A stretch of 64,000 bases of DNA, from NCBI RefSeq assembly GCF_002549775.1, contig NZ_NMTR01000004.1, forward strand, positions 124,001 through 188,000. Reading direction: 5' to 3'. Numbering within the stretch: position 1 is the first letter of the stretch; every line of letters begins with the position of its first letter. A program made the translations under genes and the position numbers. The notes beneath the pieces were generated by a model, which saw only the letters and a program-made list of their open reading frames with translations, did no database searches and had not been told where the DNA came from. Positions 7,661 to 15,152 of the stretch are shown piece by piece. Source of the stretch: Faecalibacterium langellae (GTDB lineage: Bacteria; Bacillota; Clostridia; Oscillospirales; Ruminococcaceae).

Positions 7661-8131
7661 TTAGAACATCTTCTCCCAGGTGCCCTGGCCCACGATGCCG
7701 TCGGCGGTCAGGCCGTTGCGCCGCTGGAATCGCTGCACGGCCGCTGCCGTGGAAGCACCAAACCTGCCGTCCGCGGTCAGCCGCTCACCCAGCGAGTTGA
7801 GCTTCTGCTGCACCAGCCGCACCGTGCCGCCCGCACTGCCGCTGCGCAGGGCGATGCCGGGGTAGGGCACGTTCAGGCCGTGCTTGGCGGTGTAGCGGGT
7901 GTAGAGCACATTCCAGGTGTTTGCGCCCACCTTGCCGTCCACGTTCATCTTGTTTTTCAGCTGGAACTCCTTCACGGCGTTCTCGCTGGCTACGCCGAAC
8001 TTTCCATCGGCCTTCAGCTCGCCGTACCATGTGCAGGCATCGCGCACACCGTTGAGCCATGTCTGCACAAGAGCTACGTCCGGCCCGGAGGAGCCGCGCT
8101 GGATGAGGGAATAATAAGCAGGGATCGCCAT
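7661..8131 (-). CDS. Peptidoglycan-binding protein with two PG-binding-1 repeats
   Basis: A 156-residue protein made almost wholly of two tandem PG_binding_1 modules. The first contains DGKFGVASENAVKEFQ and ends with TWNVLY; the second contains DGRFGASTAAAVQRFQ and ends with GQGTWEKMF. No signal peptide or catalytic domain is seen. ATG 8131 follows AAAGGAG by 12 bases; an in-frame ATG at 8158 has no good ribosome site. It follows spoIIR on the same strand, so a role in the forespore envelope or the cell wall is possible (inference). Confidence 0.8.
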   Translation of the reverse strand: MAIPAYYSLIQRGSSGPDVALVQTWLNGVRDACTWYGELKADGKFGVASENAVKEFQLKNKMNVDGKVGANTWNVLYTRYTAKHGLNVPYPGIALRSGSAGGTVRLVQQKLNSLGERLTADGRFGASTAAAVQRFQRRNGLTADGIVGQGTWEKMF

Positions 8132-8182
8132 AATGATCACACGCTCCTTTCGCCTCATGCTATGCGGCGGCGGGCGCGGGCG

Positions 8183-8812
8183 TTACCCGACGAGAACCAC
8201 GGTGTCCCGGCGGGCGGTGCGCTGCTGCACCCACTCCACCACTTTGAAGCGCAGGATGTACTCCCCGCACACAAGGTCGTTTTCTTCCGGCAGGGCGTAG
8301 CTGCTGCAGGCGGCGCGGCACAGGCCCGGGTAGAGCACGCACCACCAGTTGCGGCCCGCACCGGAGCCGAGCTCGATGCGCACCGCGTCGTACCGCCCGG
8401 CGGGCAGCGTGCCGGAGCCATAGCGCCGGGTGGGGAAATACATGTTCACCAGCTGCACCCGCACCGGGGCCCGGAGGCCCAGCTTTGCCAGCGCGTGCCG
8501 GGCCGTGAGCTGCAGCTCGAACAGATGCTGTGCCGCCCAAGTGAGGGCTTCGGGTTTGCTCTGAGCCGGGCAGGCGGCATCCAGATAGGCCAGCACTGCG
8601 TCCCGCACATGGAGTTTAGCGCTCTGGTCGGCCACGGAATCGCTCCCGGCCCGGATGTGCAGCCGCAGGGTGTCGGCGCACACCAGTGCCCCGGTGTCCC
8701 GCTGGGTGCGGGCCCACGCGGCGGCCTGCAGCGCACCGCACAGGGCAAGGGAAAGAAGCAGACCAAGGCAGAGCAGCGCCATCTGGCGGCGGGTGAGTGT
8801 TCTGGATAACAT
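8183..8812 (-). CDS. spoIIR: Stage II sporulation protein R
   Basis: A 209-residue protein with an N-terminal hydrophobic segment (about 10-32) followed by the SpoIIR domain: LRLHIRAGSDSVADQ, VQLVNMYFPTRRYG, LPAGRYDA and GRNWWCVLYPGLC. In endospore formers SpoIIR is the forespore-made signal that triggers SpoIIGA processing of pro-sigma-E. The ATG lies immediately after a terminator-like hairpin whose 3' arm carries AAGGG as ribosome site. The coding sequence looks intact. If the organism is Faecalibacterium-like, which is not known to make spores, its retention is notable. Confidence 0.9.
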   Translation of the reverse strand: MLSRTLTRRQMALLCLGLLLSLALCGALQAAAWARTQRDTGALVCADTLRLHIRAGSDSVADQSAKLHVRDAVLAYLDAACPAQSKPEALTWAAQHLFELQLTARHALAKLGLRAPVRVQLVNMYFPTRRYGSGTLPAGRYDAVRIELGSGAGRNWWCVLYPGLCRAACSSYALPEENDLVCGEYILRFKVVEWVQQRTARRDTVVLVG

Positions 8813-8861
8813 AAAAAACAGACCCTTCTTCTGGAAATATCATCCAGAGGATGGGCCTGTT
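8813..8861 (-). terminator. Terminator of the UPF0210 gene, abutting the spoIIR start codon
   Basis: Arms 8817-8834 and 8844-8861 form a long, slightly imperfect stem. The minus strand then reads six T (8813-8818) directly into the spoIIR ATG at 8812. The 3' arm supplies the spoIIR ribosome binding site. Confidence 0.75.
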
Positions 8862-8878
8862 GGAAGTGTTTTATTCGC

Positions 8879-10246
8879 TCAGTTCTTCAGCGACTGCATG
8901 GGGGCAGGCAGACGGCCGCCGCGGTTGATGAACACCGAGGGGTCGTGCTGGTTGACCGCCATGATGGGGCCATAGCCCAGCAGGCCGCCAAAGTCCAGCA
9001 CCTCGCCTGCCTTGCGGCCAATGGCGGGGATCACGCGCACGGCGGTGGTCTTGCTGTTCACCATGCCAATGGCGGCTTCGTCCGCGATGAGGGCGCTGAT
9101 CACGGCCGGGCTGGTGTCGCCCGGGATGATGACCATATCAATGCCCACCGAGCAGACGGCGGTCATGGCTTCCAGCTTTTCAATGGTCAGGCAGCCAGTC
9201 TCGGCGGCGTGGATCATGCCCGCGTCCTCGCTGACCGGGATGAAGGCACCGGACAGGCCGCCGACGTGGTTGGAGGCCATCACGCCGCCCTTCTTCACGG
9301 CGTCGTTCAGCAGGGCGAGGCAGGCGGTGGTGCCGCAGCAGCCGCAGGTCTCAAGGCCCATTTCTTCCAGAATGTTGGCCACGCTGTCGCCGATGGCCGG
9401 GGTGGGGGCCAGCGAAAGGTCGATGATACCGGCGGGCACGCCCAGCGCCTGCGAAGCAAGGTTTGCCACCAGCTGGCCCACGCGGGTGATCTTGAAGGCG
9501 GTGCGCTTGACCAGCTCTGCCACCTCGTCGATGGGGGCGTCTTTCGGCAGGCGGGCCAGGGCGGCACGCACGGCACCGGGGCCGGAAACGCCGACATGGA
9601 TCTCGCAGTCCGGCTCGCCGGGGCCATGGAATGCACCGGCCATGAAGGGGTTATCTTCCGGCGCGTTGCAGAACACGACAAGCTTTGCCGCGCCGATGCA
9701 CTGACGGTCCGCGGTGAGCTCGCTGGCCTTCTTGACGGCCTCGCCCATGAGCTTGACGGCATCCATGTTCAGGCCCGCCTTGGTGGCACCGATGTTCACC
9801 GAGCTGCACACGATGTCGGTCTCGGCCAGGGCGCGGGGGATGGACTCGATCAGGCGGCGGTCACCGGCCGAGAAGCCCTTGTGCACGAGGGCACTGTAGC
9901 CGCCCACAAAGTTGACGCCCACCTTTTTACCGGCGGCGTCCAGGGTCTTGGCAAAGTCCACGGGGTCGGCGTCCGGGCAGGCACCCAGCAGCATGGCGAT
10001 GGGGGTCACGCTGATGCGCTTGTTGATGATGGGGATGCCGTATTCGGCGCTGATGTGCTCCACAGCGGGCACGAGGTTTGCGGCCTTGGTGGTGATCTTG
10101 TTGTAGATGTTCTCGCAGGCCTTCTTCGGGTCCGGGTCGATGCAGTCCAGCAGGCTGATGCCCATGGTGACGGTGCGCACGTCCAGATTGTCCTGGGTGA
10201 ACATCTCGATGGTCTCGAGGATGTCACCGGTGTTAAACATACTCAT
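8879..10246 (-). CDS. UPF0210 (DUF711, PFL-like) family protein
   Basis: A 455-residue protein of the UPF0210 family, recognised from its start ([11 protein letters not shown]), [28 protein letters not shown] and [16 protein letters not shown]. The family is distantly related to glycyl-radical (PFL-like) folds, but its function is unknown. It lies 18 bases after a UPF0237 ACT-domain gene, the standard pairing in Bacillota, and is followed by a terminator. ATG 10246 has GGAGGG upstream at slightly long spacing. Confidence 0.9.
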   Translation of the reverse strand: MSMFNTGDILETIEMFTQDNLDVRTVTMGISLLDCIDPDPKKACENIYNKITTKAANLVPAVEHISAEYGIPIINKRISVTPIAMLLGACPDADPVDFAKTLDAAGKKVGVNFVGGYSALVHKGFSAGDRRLIESIPRALAETDIVCSSVNIGATKAGLNMDAVKLMGEAVKKASELTADRQCIGAAKLVVFCNAPEDNPFMAGAFHGPGEPDCEIHVGVSGPGAVRAALARLPKDAPIDEVAELVKRTAFKITRVGQLVANLASQALGVPAGIIDLSLAPTPAIGDSVANILEEMGLETCGCCGTTACLALLNDAVKKGGVMASNHVGGLSGAFIPVSEDAGMIHAAETGCLTIEKLEAMTAVCSVGIDMVIIPGDTSPAVISALIADEAAIGMVNSKTTAVRVIPAIGRKAGEVLDFGGLLGYGPIMAVNQHDPSVFINRGGRLPAPMQSLKN

Positions 10247-10264
10247 TGCAGTGTACTCCCTCCA

Positions 10265-10534
10265 TCAGATGGTGTGCATGGCGTCAAAAACTTCCTGACG
10301 GGTCACGTTGATCTGCATGCCCATCTCGGCGGCCAGCGCGTCGGTGCGCTTGTGCAGCTCCTCGTGGCTGACGTTGCAATTGCTGATATCCACCAGCATG
10401 ATCATGGCGAACATGCCCTGCAGGATGCTCTGGGTCACGTCCTCGATGTTGATGTTCAACTCGGTGCACAGACCGGCGACTTTGGCGACCACGCCCACGG
10501 TATCGTGACCAATGACGGTAATGAATGCTTTCAT
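10265..10534 (-). CDS. UPF0237 ACT-domain protein
   Basis: An 89-residue single ACT domain (MKAFITVIGHDTVGVVAKV then ILQGMFAMIMLVDIS), typical of UPF0237. ACT domains bind small ligands such as amino acids, so this may be the sensor partner of the UPF0210 protein with which it forms a two-gene unit. ATG 10534 lies eight bases after GAGGG; an in-frame GTG at 10543 would overlap that site. A TATACT -10 is visible on the minus strand at 10602-10607 without a good -35. Confidence 0.88.
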   Translation of the reverse strand: MKAFITVIGHDTVGVVAKVAGLCTELNINIEDVTQSILQGMFAMIMLVDISNCNVSHEELHKRTDALAAEMGMQINVTRQEVFDAMHTI

Positions 10535-10768
10535 CGTTTCCACCCTCGTTTTCCAGTTCGTGAATGGTGCCGCGAATGTTCCGGCACACCCTTACCACCC
10601 CAGTATAGCAGATTTGGCAAATTTTGAACACACTTTTTGTAAAAAAGAGCAGACAACGGCGGAAAAAGACATTCTATCAAAAAAGCGGATGCAATCTTTT
10701 CCGGCTTGTGCTATACTTATAAATAATTTCCGCGAATTTTCCCATCGGGATGAGAAGGAGTAACTATC

Positions 10769-11248
10769 ATGGAACAGCTTTTGAAGATTCTGGAAGACAA
10801 TGCGCGGCTGCCCATCGAGGACATTGCCACGATGCTGAATAAATCCCCCGCCGAGGTGGCGGCGATGATCGACCTGGCCCGGGCACAGGGCATCATCAAG
10901 GGCTACAAGACCCTTGTGGACTGGGAAAAGGCCGGGGTGAACCGGGTGGAAGCAGTCATCGAGCTGAACGTCAGCCCCAAAAAGAGCCGCGGCTTCGATG
11001 AAATTGCGGCCACCATCGCCGCCTTTGACGAGGTGGAGAGCGTGCTGCTGATGAGCGGTGGCTACGACCTGCAGCTGGTCATCAAGGGCCAGACCTTCCA
11101 GGAGATCGCGCTGTTCGTGGCAAAGCGGCTTTCGCCGCTGGACGACGTGCTGTCCACTGCCACCCACTTTGTGCTGCGCACCTATAAGAAGGAAGGTCGT
11201 CTCTATCAGGACGAAGAAATTGACGAAAGAGAGTGCACGGTGCTGTGA
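10769..11248 (+). CDS. Lrp/AsnC-family transcriptional regulator
   Basis: A 159-residue protein: N-terminal helix-turn-helix (about 1-50, LPIEDIATMLNKSPAEVAAMI) and a C-terminal RAM/ActR ligand domain (VEAVIELNVSP to LVIKG). ATG follows AAGGAG by nine bases. Its TGA overlaps the aminotransferase ATG by one base, so the regulator and enzyme are translationally coupled. It is divergent from the UPF0237 gene. A TATACT -10 at 10712-10717 is the likely promoter element. Confidence 0.9.
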   Translation: MEQLLKILEDNARLPIEDIATMLNKSPAEVAAMIDLARAQGIIKGYKTLVDWEKAGVNRVEAVIELNVSPKKSRGFDEIAATIAAFDEVESVLLMSGGYDLQLVIKGQTFQEIALFVAKRLSPLDDVLSTATHFVLRTYKKEGRLYQDEEIDERECTVL

Positions 11249-12432
11249 TGGACTACGATAAACTGATCGCGCCTGCCGCCGAGGAGATGCGTCCCTCCGG
11301 CATCCGCAAATTTTTCGATCTGGCTGCCGAAATGCCCGAGTGCATCAGCTTGGGCGTGGGTGAGCCGGACTTCAAAACGCCCTGGGCCGTGCGCGAAGCC
11401 GGCATTGAGAGCCTGGAGCATGGCCGCACCCGCTACACCTCCAACGCGGGCCTGAAGGAACTGCGCGCCGAGGTGGCAAAGTATCTGGAGCGCCGCATGG
11501 GTCTGCACTACGACCCGCTGCACGAGGTGCTCATCACGGTGGGTGGCAGCGAAGCCATTGACATGTGCATCCGCACGTTGGTGCAGCCCGGCGACGAGGT
11601 CATCATCCCGGAGCCCTGCTTTGTGTGCTACGAGCCCATCACCACTCTGTCCGGCGGCGTGCCGGTGCATGTGGCCTGCCGCCAGGAGGACGAGTTCCGC
11701 CTGCGTGCCGACGCCCTGAAAGCAGCCATCACCCCCAAGACCAAGCTGCTCATCATGCCCTTCCCGAACAACCCCACCGGCGCGGTGATGGAGCGGGAAG
11801 ACCTCGAGGCCATTGTGGACGTGCTGCGCGGCACCAACATCATGGTGCTCTCGGACGAGATTTACGCCGAGCTGAACTACGGCCTGCGGCCCCATGTGTC
11901 CATCGCCACCCTGCCCGGCATGGCCGAGCGCACCATCGTGGTGAACGGCTTCTCCAAGACCTACGCCATGACCGGCTGGCGCTTGGGCTACGCCTGCGGC
12001 CCGGCTCCCATCATCAAGATCATGACGAAAATCCACCAGAGCGCCATCATGAGCGCCCCCACCACCAGCCAGTATGCCGCTATCACCGCCCTGAAGGAGT
12101 GCGACGGCGAGATCGACCGGATGCGCGACGAGTACAACATGCGCCGCCGCCTTGTGGTGAAAAGCTTCAACGATATGGGCCTGACCTGCTTTGAGCCGCG
12201 TGGTGCGTTCTACGCCTTCCCCTGCATCAAGTCCACCGGCATGAGCAGCCAGGATTTCTGCACGAAGCTGCTGGAACAGAAGCATGTGGCCATCATCCCC
12301 GGCGACGCCTTTGGCGCTTCCGGCGAGGGGTACGCCCGCGTTTCCTACGCCTACAGCGTGGAGCACCTGAAGGAAGCGCTCAAGCGCATCAAAGAATTCC
12401 TGCAGGAAAACGGCATCTATCACGGCATCTGA
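11248..12432 (+). CDS. Class I/II PLP-dependent aminotransferase
   Basis: A 394-residue fold-type I aminotransferase. Landmarks are LGVGEPDFKTP near the N-terminus, YTSNAGLKELR, the FPNNPTGAVM motif, DEIYAEL and the PLP-binding lysine in NGFSKTYAMTGWRLGY (Lys237), with a C-terminal arginine in YARVSYA. The substrate (aromatic, aspartate or alanine type) cannot be decided. ATG 11248 overlaps the stop of the Lrp/AsnC regulator (TGATG), which gives the family N-terminus MDYDKLIAP. A frame-start at 11233 is longer but less likely. Confidence 0.92.
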   Translation: MDYDKLIAPAAEEMRPSGIRKFFDLAAEMPECISLGVGEPDFKTPWAVREAGIESLEHGRTRYTSNAGLKELRAEVAKYLERRMGLHYDPLHEVLITVGGSEAIDMCIRTLVQPGDEVIIPEPCFVCYEPITTLSGGVPVHVACRQEDEFRLRADALKAAITPKTKLLIMPFPNNPTGAVMEREDLEAIVDVLRGTNIMVLSDEIYAELNYGLRPHVSIATLPGMAERTIVVNGFSKTYAMTGWRLGYACGPAPIIKIMTKIHQSAIMSAPTTSQYAAITALKECDGEIDRMRDEYNMRRRLVVKSFNDMGLTCFEPRGAFYAFPCIKSTGMSSQDFCTKLLEQKHVAIIPGDAFGASGEGYARVSYAYSVEHLKEALKRIKEFLQENGIYHGI

Positions 12433-12445
12433 GGAGGGGATATCC

Positions 12446-13318
12446 ATGGCAAGGCTGAACTGCGTGACCGTTCTGGCCCCGGCAAAGCTCAACTTGGCGC
12501 TGGACGTGGTGGGCACCCTGCCCAACGGCTACCATGACCTGGACATGACCATGCAGGCCATCACCCTGCACGAGCGGGTGGTGCTGTGCCGCAGCCCCTA
12601 CCTCAACCTGCGGTTGCCGGGCAGCCCGGTGGCCCCCAACAACAAAAACACCGCCATCAAGGCAGCGCTGGCCTTTTTTGATTACACCGGCCTTCTGGCG
12701 GGCGTGGATATCACCGTTTATAAGAGCACCCCGGTGCGGGCGGGCATGGCGGGCGGCAGTGCCGACGCCGCCGCCGTGCTGGTGGGCATGAACGCGCTGT
12801 ACGGCGCACGCCTTTCCATGAGCGAGCTGTGCGCACTGGGCGCGAAGATCGGCGCCGACGTGCCCTTTGCCCTCATGGGCGGCACCTGCCGGGTGCAGGG
12901 CGTGGGCGACTTTCTCAAAGCGCTGCCGCCTTGCCCGGAGTGCTGGTTCACGGTTGTGATGCCGGACTATGGCGTCTCCACGCCGGAAGCCTTTGCGGCC
13001 TATGACCGCGTGGGCAGCAGCATCCACCCGGACTGCGAAGCGCAGGAAGCCGCCATCCGTGCCGGGGACCTGGACGCGCTGTGTGCCGCCGCAGGCAACG
13101 CGCTGGAAGAATGCAGCGGGGCGAAGGATACGAACGCCATCAAGGCCCTGCTGAAAGACCACGGCGCTGTCACGGCTCTGATGACCGGCAGCGGCGCGGC
13201 GGTGTTCGGCGTGTTCCGCGACGAAGCGTCTGCACAGGCCGCAGTTGCGGCGGCCCGGCAGCGCTGGAAGCAGGTGTACCTTGCCCGGCCGGACAGGGGC
13301 GGCGCACGGGTCATTTAA
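12446..13318 (+). CDS. ispE: 4-diphosphocytidyl-2-C-methyl-D-erythritol kinase
   Basis: A 290-residue GHMP kinase. It has APAKLNLALDV at the N-terminus, GYHDLDMTMQ, the ATP-binding glycine motif AGMAGGSADAAA, and a C-terminal GSGAAVFGVF. It catalyses the ATP-dependent phosphorylation step of the MEP isoprenoid pathway. It lies 13 bases after the aminotransferase with a strong ribosome site (GAGGAGGGG). A terminator follows at 13335. Confidence 0.93.
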   Translation: MARLNCVTVLAPAKLNLALDVVGTLPNGYHDLDMTMQAITLHERVVLCRSPYLNLRLPGSPVAPNNKNTAIKAALAFFDYTGLLAGVDITVYKSTPVRAGMAGGSADAAAVLVGMNALYGARLSMSELCALGAKIGADVPFALMGGTCRVQGVGDFLKALPPCPECWFTVVMPDYGVSTPEAFAAYDRVGSSIHPDCEAQEAAIRAGDLDALCAAAGNALEECSGAKDTNAIKALLKDHGAVTALMTGSGAAVFGVFRDEASAQAAVAAARQRWKQVYLARPDRGGARVI

Positions 13319-13334
13319 ACGGAAAAATGCATAA

Positions 13335-13384
13335 ACCTCCTTCCGATGGGCAAGAATAGCCCCAAAGGAAGGAGGTCTTTTTTT
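13335..13384 (+). terminator. Terminator-like hairpin whose 3' arm is the next gene's ribosome site
   Basis: A perfect ten-base stem (13335-13344 with 13367-13376) is followed by CTTTTTTT. The 3' arm reads GGAAGGAGGT, the Shine-Dalgarno site for the GTG start at 13385. It closes the aminotransferase-ispE unit. Confidence 0.8.
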
Positions 13385-13594
13385 GTGCAGACCTTTTATA
13401 AAATCTGTCTTATTTTCATGATCGTCGGCGGCATCAACTGGGGCCTTGTGGGCCTGTTCCAGTTCGATTTCGTGGGCTGGCTGCTGGGCGGCAGCGCATC
13501 CATCTGGTCGCGCATCGTGTTCACGCTGGTGGGCATCGCAGCCATCTGCGGCATCCCGGGGCTGTTCTCGGACGAAGATTCGTCGGAAGGCTGA
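13385..13594 (+). CDS. DUF378 (YuzA-like) small membrane protein
   Basis: A 69-residue protein with two membrane segments (about 6-28 and 38-58). It contains the DUF378 core GGINWGLVGLFQFD and a glycine-rich loop before the second helix; the end is acidic. The open frame extends upstream to 13346, but GTG 13385 lies eight bases after AAGGAGGT and gives the normal family N-terminus. Function unknown. Its ribosome site is part of the preceding terminator hairpin, so its expression may be coupled to readthrough. Confidence 0.82.
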   Translation: MQTFYKICLIFMIVGGINWGLVGLFQFDFVGWLLGGSASIWSRIVFTLVGIAAICGIPGLFSDEDSSEG

Positions 13595-13631
13595 ACAAAA
13601 GGCACCTGCAATGCAGGTGCCTTTTGTTCAG
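13591..13631. terminator. Bidirectional terminator between convergent genes
   Basis: A perfect 20-base inverted repeat around a single central base (13591-13610 and 13612-13631) with A-rich and T-rich outer arms. It overlaps the stop codons of both the DUF378 gene (plus) and the peroxiredoxin-like gene (minus). Confidence 0.9.
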
Positions 13632-14266
13632 GGATTTTCGTCATTCCACCCCACAAGATCGGGCAGGGTGAGCGTCTCGTCCGAGCAGTGCGGGTGGGCC
13701 CGCTTCTGGTCCTCGGCCATGGTGTGCACCACCTCGTGGGCAATCTCCCGGATGGCGGTGCAGTCCTCGGGCAGGTCGGTCTGGCTGCGGCCGGAGTGGG
13801 TGAACAGAATTTTGCCCTCATGGCCCACCACCAGCGTCAGCGGCAGCAGTTGCGGCGCTGAGCTGTCGTAGCGGTAGCCCTGCTCTTTGGCGGCTTTGTA
13901 GATGCGCTGGGCGGCAAAGCTCCAGCTCAGCAGGCCACGGGCCTGCTCCACGCCCAGGTAGCTGTACAATACACCCGGTGCGTCGCAGATGACCGTGAAG
14001 GGGAACTCGGCACCCTTTGTGGCCTTGGCCACCATGCGGGGCGACGAGCGCACCACGCAGGCCAGCCGCACGCCCCGCAGCCGGGGCAGCGTTTCCAGAT
14101 AGCGGGTGAGGTACTCGCGGGTGACGGGGTGGTCGAACGCGGGCAGAAAGATCATCACCAGCGGCTGGCTGCCCGCGCAGAGCTTGTAAAAATCGTTCCC
14201 CGGGGTGGTGGGGGTGTCAAAGGTGAAGCGGGGGATCGAGGTGCCCACCAGATGTTCTGCCTTCAT
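13628..14266 (-). CDS. Peroxiredoxin-like (AhpC/TSA fold) protein without the peroxidatic cysteine
   Basis: A 212-residue protein resembling AhpC/TSA and thioredoxin-fold proteins: VGTSIPRFTFDTP at the start, PLVMIFLPAFDHPVTREYL where the peroxidatic site should be, and a late PLTLVVGHEGKILFTHSG strand pair. In peroxiredoxins a Cys lies in the F-x-P-V-C-T segment; here that region reads DHPVTRE, so the usual catalysis is unlikely. Start is uncertain: ATG 14266 gives the family N-terminus but has a distant AAAGG, and ATG 14281 has no clear ribosome site. Function unknown. Confidence 0.65.
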   Translation of the reverse strand: MKAEHLVGTSIPRFTFDTPTTPGNDFYKLCAGSQPLVMIFLPAFDHPVTREYLTRYLETLPRLRGVRLACVVRSSPRMVAKATKGAEFPFTVICDAPGVLYSYLGVEQARGLLSWSFAAQRIYKAAKEQGYRYDSSAPQLLPLTLVVGHEGKILFTHSGRSQTDLPEDCTAIREIAHEVVHTMAEDQKRAHPHCSDETLTLPDLVGWNDENP

Positions 14267-14304
14267 GCCGCGTTTGCACATCCTTTCGTGATTCCAGTGG
14301 TAAT

Positions 14305-14350
14305 AAAAAATCCACGCACCGTCTCTCTTGTGCAGAGGACAGCGGTGGAT
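14305..14350 (-). terminator. Intrinsic terminator downstream of the 6S-like RNA
   Basis: Outer arms ATCCAC/GTGGAT (14310-14315 with 14345-14350) plus inner pairs GTCCTCT/AGAGAGAC form a long imperfect stem. The minus strand then reads TTTTTTATT (14305-14310). Confidence 0.65.
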
Positions 14351-14361
14351 GATTTGTTATA

Positions 14362-14570
14362 AAAAGATCCCGCCCGGTCGTCTGCGGTCAATCAAACCTA
14401 CCCTTACGGACAGGTGGGTGCCCTGTCGCCGGATTCGCGCTTCCTCATCGAGCCTCCATGGTCGACCCATGGCGGGGAGGTCTGCAATCCGCCGGAGAAC
14501 TCCGGGCTCCCGTTGAATGATTAGTAGGATCATATAAACCGCAACAAATCGAGCCGGGCAGGAAGTCTTA
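14362..14570 (-). ncRNA. ssrS: Candidate 6S RNA (structured intergenic RNA)
   Basis: No protein frame fits this 330-base gap, but the minus strand folds into one long rod of about 200 bases. The outer stem pairs 14551-14563 with 14367-14379; the next pairs TGCGGT with ACCGCA and CCTAC with GTAGG. A middle region has a small hairpin on the 3' side (GACAGG/CCTGTC), then CGGATT with AATCCG, and a terminal hairpin CCATGG/CCATGG. The last stem is followed by CTTTTTATA. A rod with a central open region and a side hairpin is the 6S layout. No SRP or RNase P consensus is present. Named from shape only. Confidence 0.5.
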
Positions 14571-14596
14571 CCGGGTCATTTGTCTGGAAAACGAGG

Positions 14597-14911
14597 TCAC
14601 TCGATCTCGAACTCGTCGCTCAGGCGCTGCTCAAACAGCTTGCTGACTTCCAGCAGGGTCTCGTCGTCTTCCACAACGTCCAGATACTCGCCTTCGTCGT
14701 CCTCGCCGACGCTCAGGATCACAAGCTGGGCGTCCTCGTTGACATCTTCTTCGTTTTCTGCATATTCCACAACAGCCAGGTAATGCACGCCCTTGTGGTC
14801 CAGCGCGTCGATCACCTCAAAGGTGACCTCGTTGCCGTCCTCGTCCTGCAGGGTCATCAGGTCCGGCTGATATTCATCTTCGGCATTGGGGTTCTTGATC
14901 TCGTCCGACAT
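14597..14911 (-). CDS. DUF1292 (YrzB-like) acidic protein
   Basis: A 104-residue, strongly acidic protein with the DUF1292 core: LQDEDGNEVTFEVIDALDHKG, YLAVVEYA and LVILSVGEDDEGEYLDVVED. Function unknown. In many Bacillota it lies next to ruvX; here a convergent cyclophilin gene and intergenic space lie between them. ATG 14911 is eight bases after AGGAG, and a good sigma-A promoter lies at 14978-15006. Confidence 0.88.
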   Translation of the reverse strand: MSDEIKNPNAEDEYQPDLMTLQDEDGNEVTFEVIDALDHKGVHYLAVVEYAENEEDVNEDAQLVILSVGEDDEGEYLDVVEDDETLLEVSKLFEQRLSDEFEIE

Positions 14912-14977
14912 AAATGTTGTCTCCTGTATCGTGTCATAAGACGGGCTTTTGTGTGTCGGCCCGCTTGGTCTGCATAT

Positions 14978-15006
14978 AGTGTAGCGTTTTTTTGCCTGCT
15001 CGTCAA
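14978..15006 (-). promoter_or_regulatory. Sigma-A promoter for the DUF1292 gene
   Basis: Minus strand TTGACG (15001-15006), 17-base spacer, TACACT (14978-14983). Confidence 0.7.
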
Positions 15007-15152
15007 GATGCTTTTTCGCACAGAATTTGTGGTGGAAATTTTCACGCATTTTCTCTCGCACTGCGGCGCAGAATGTGATATACTATCCTCTGAATCTTTT
15101 GCGCGCGGTACGCCGCGGGTTTATCATAGCATATGGAGCGGGGGATGAAAAC

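Noticed and set aside
8945-10627. A 560-residue plus-strand frame opposite UPF0210 and UPF0237
   Set aside because: His/Gly/Asp-rich shadow without a start site or domain.
14362-14570. RNase P RNA or SRP RNA in the gap
   Set aside because: Neither the RNase P core (for example GAGGAAAGTCC) nor the SRP tip (GGAAGGAAGCAG-like) is present on either strand.
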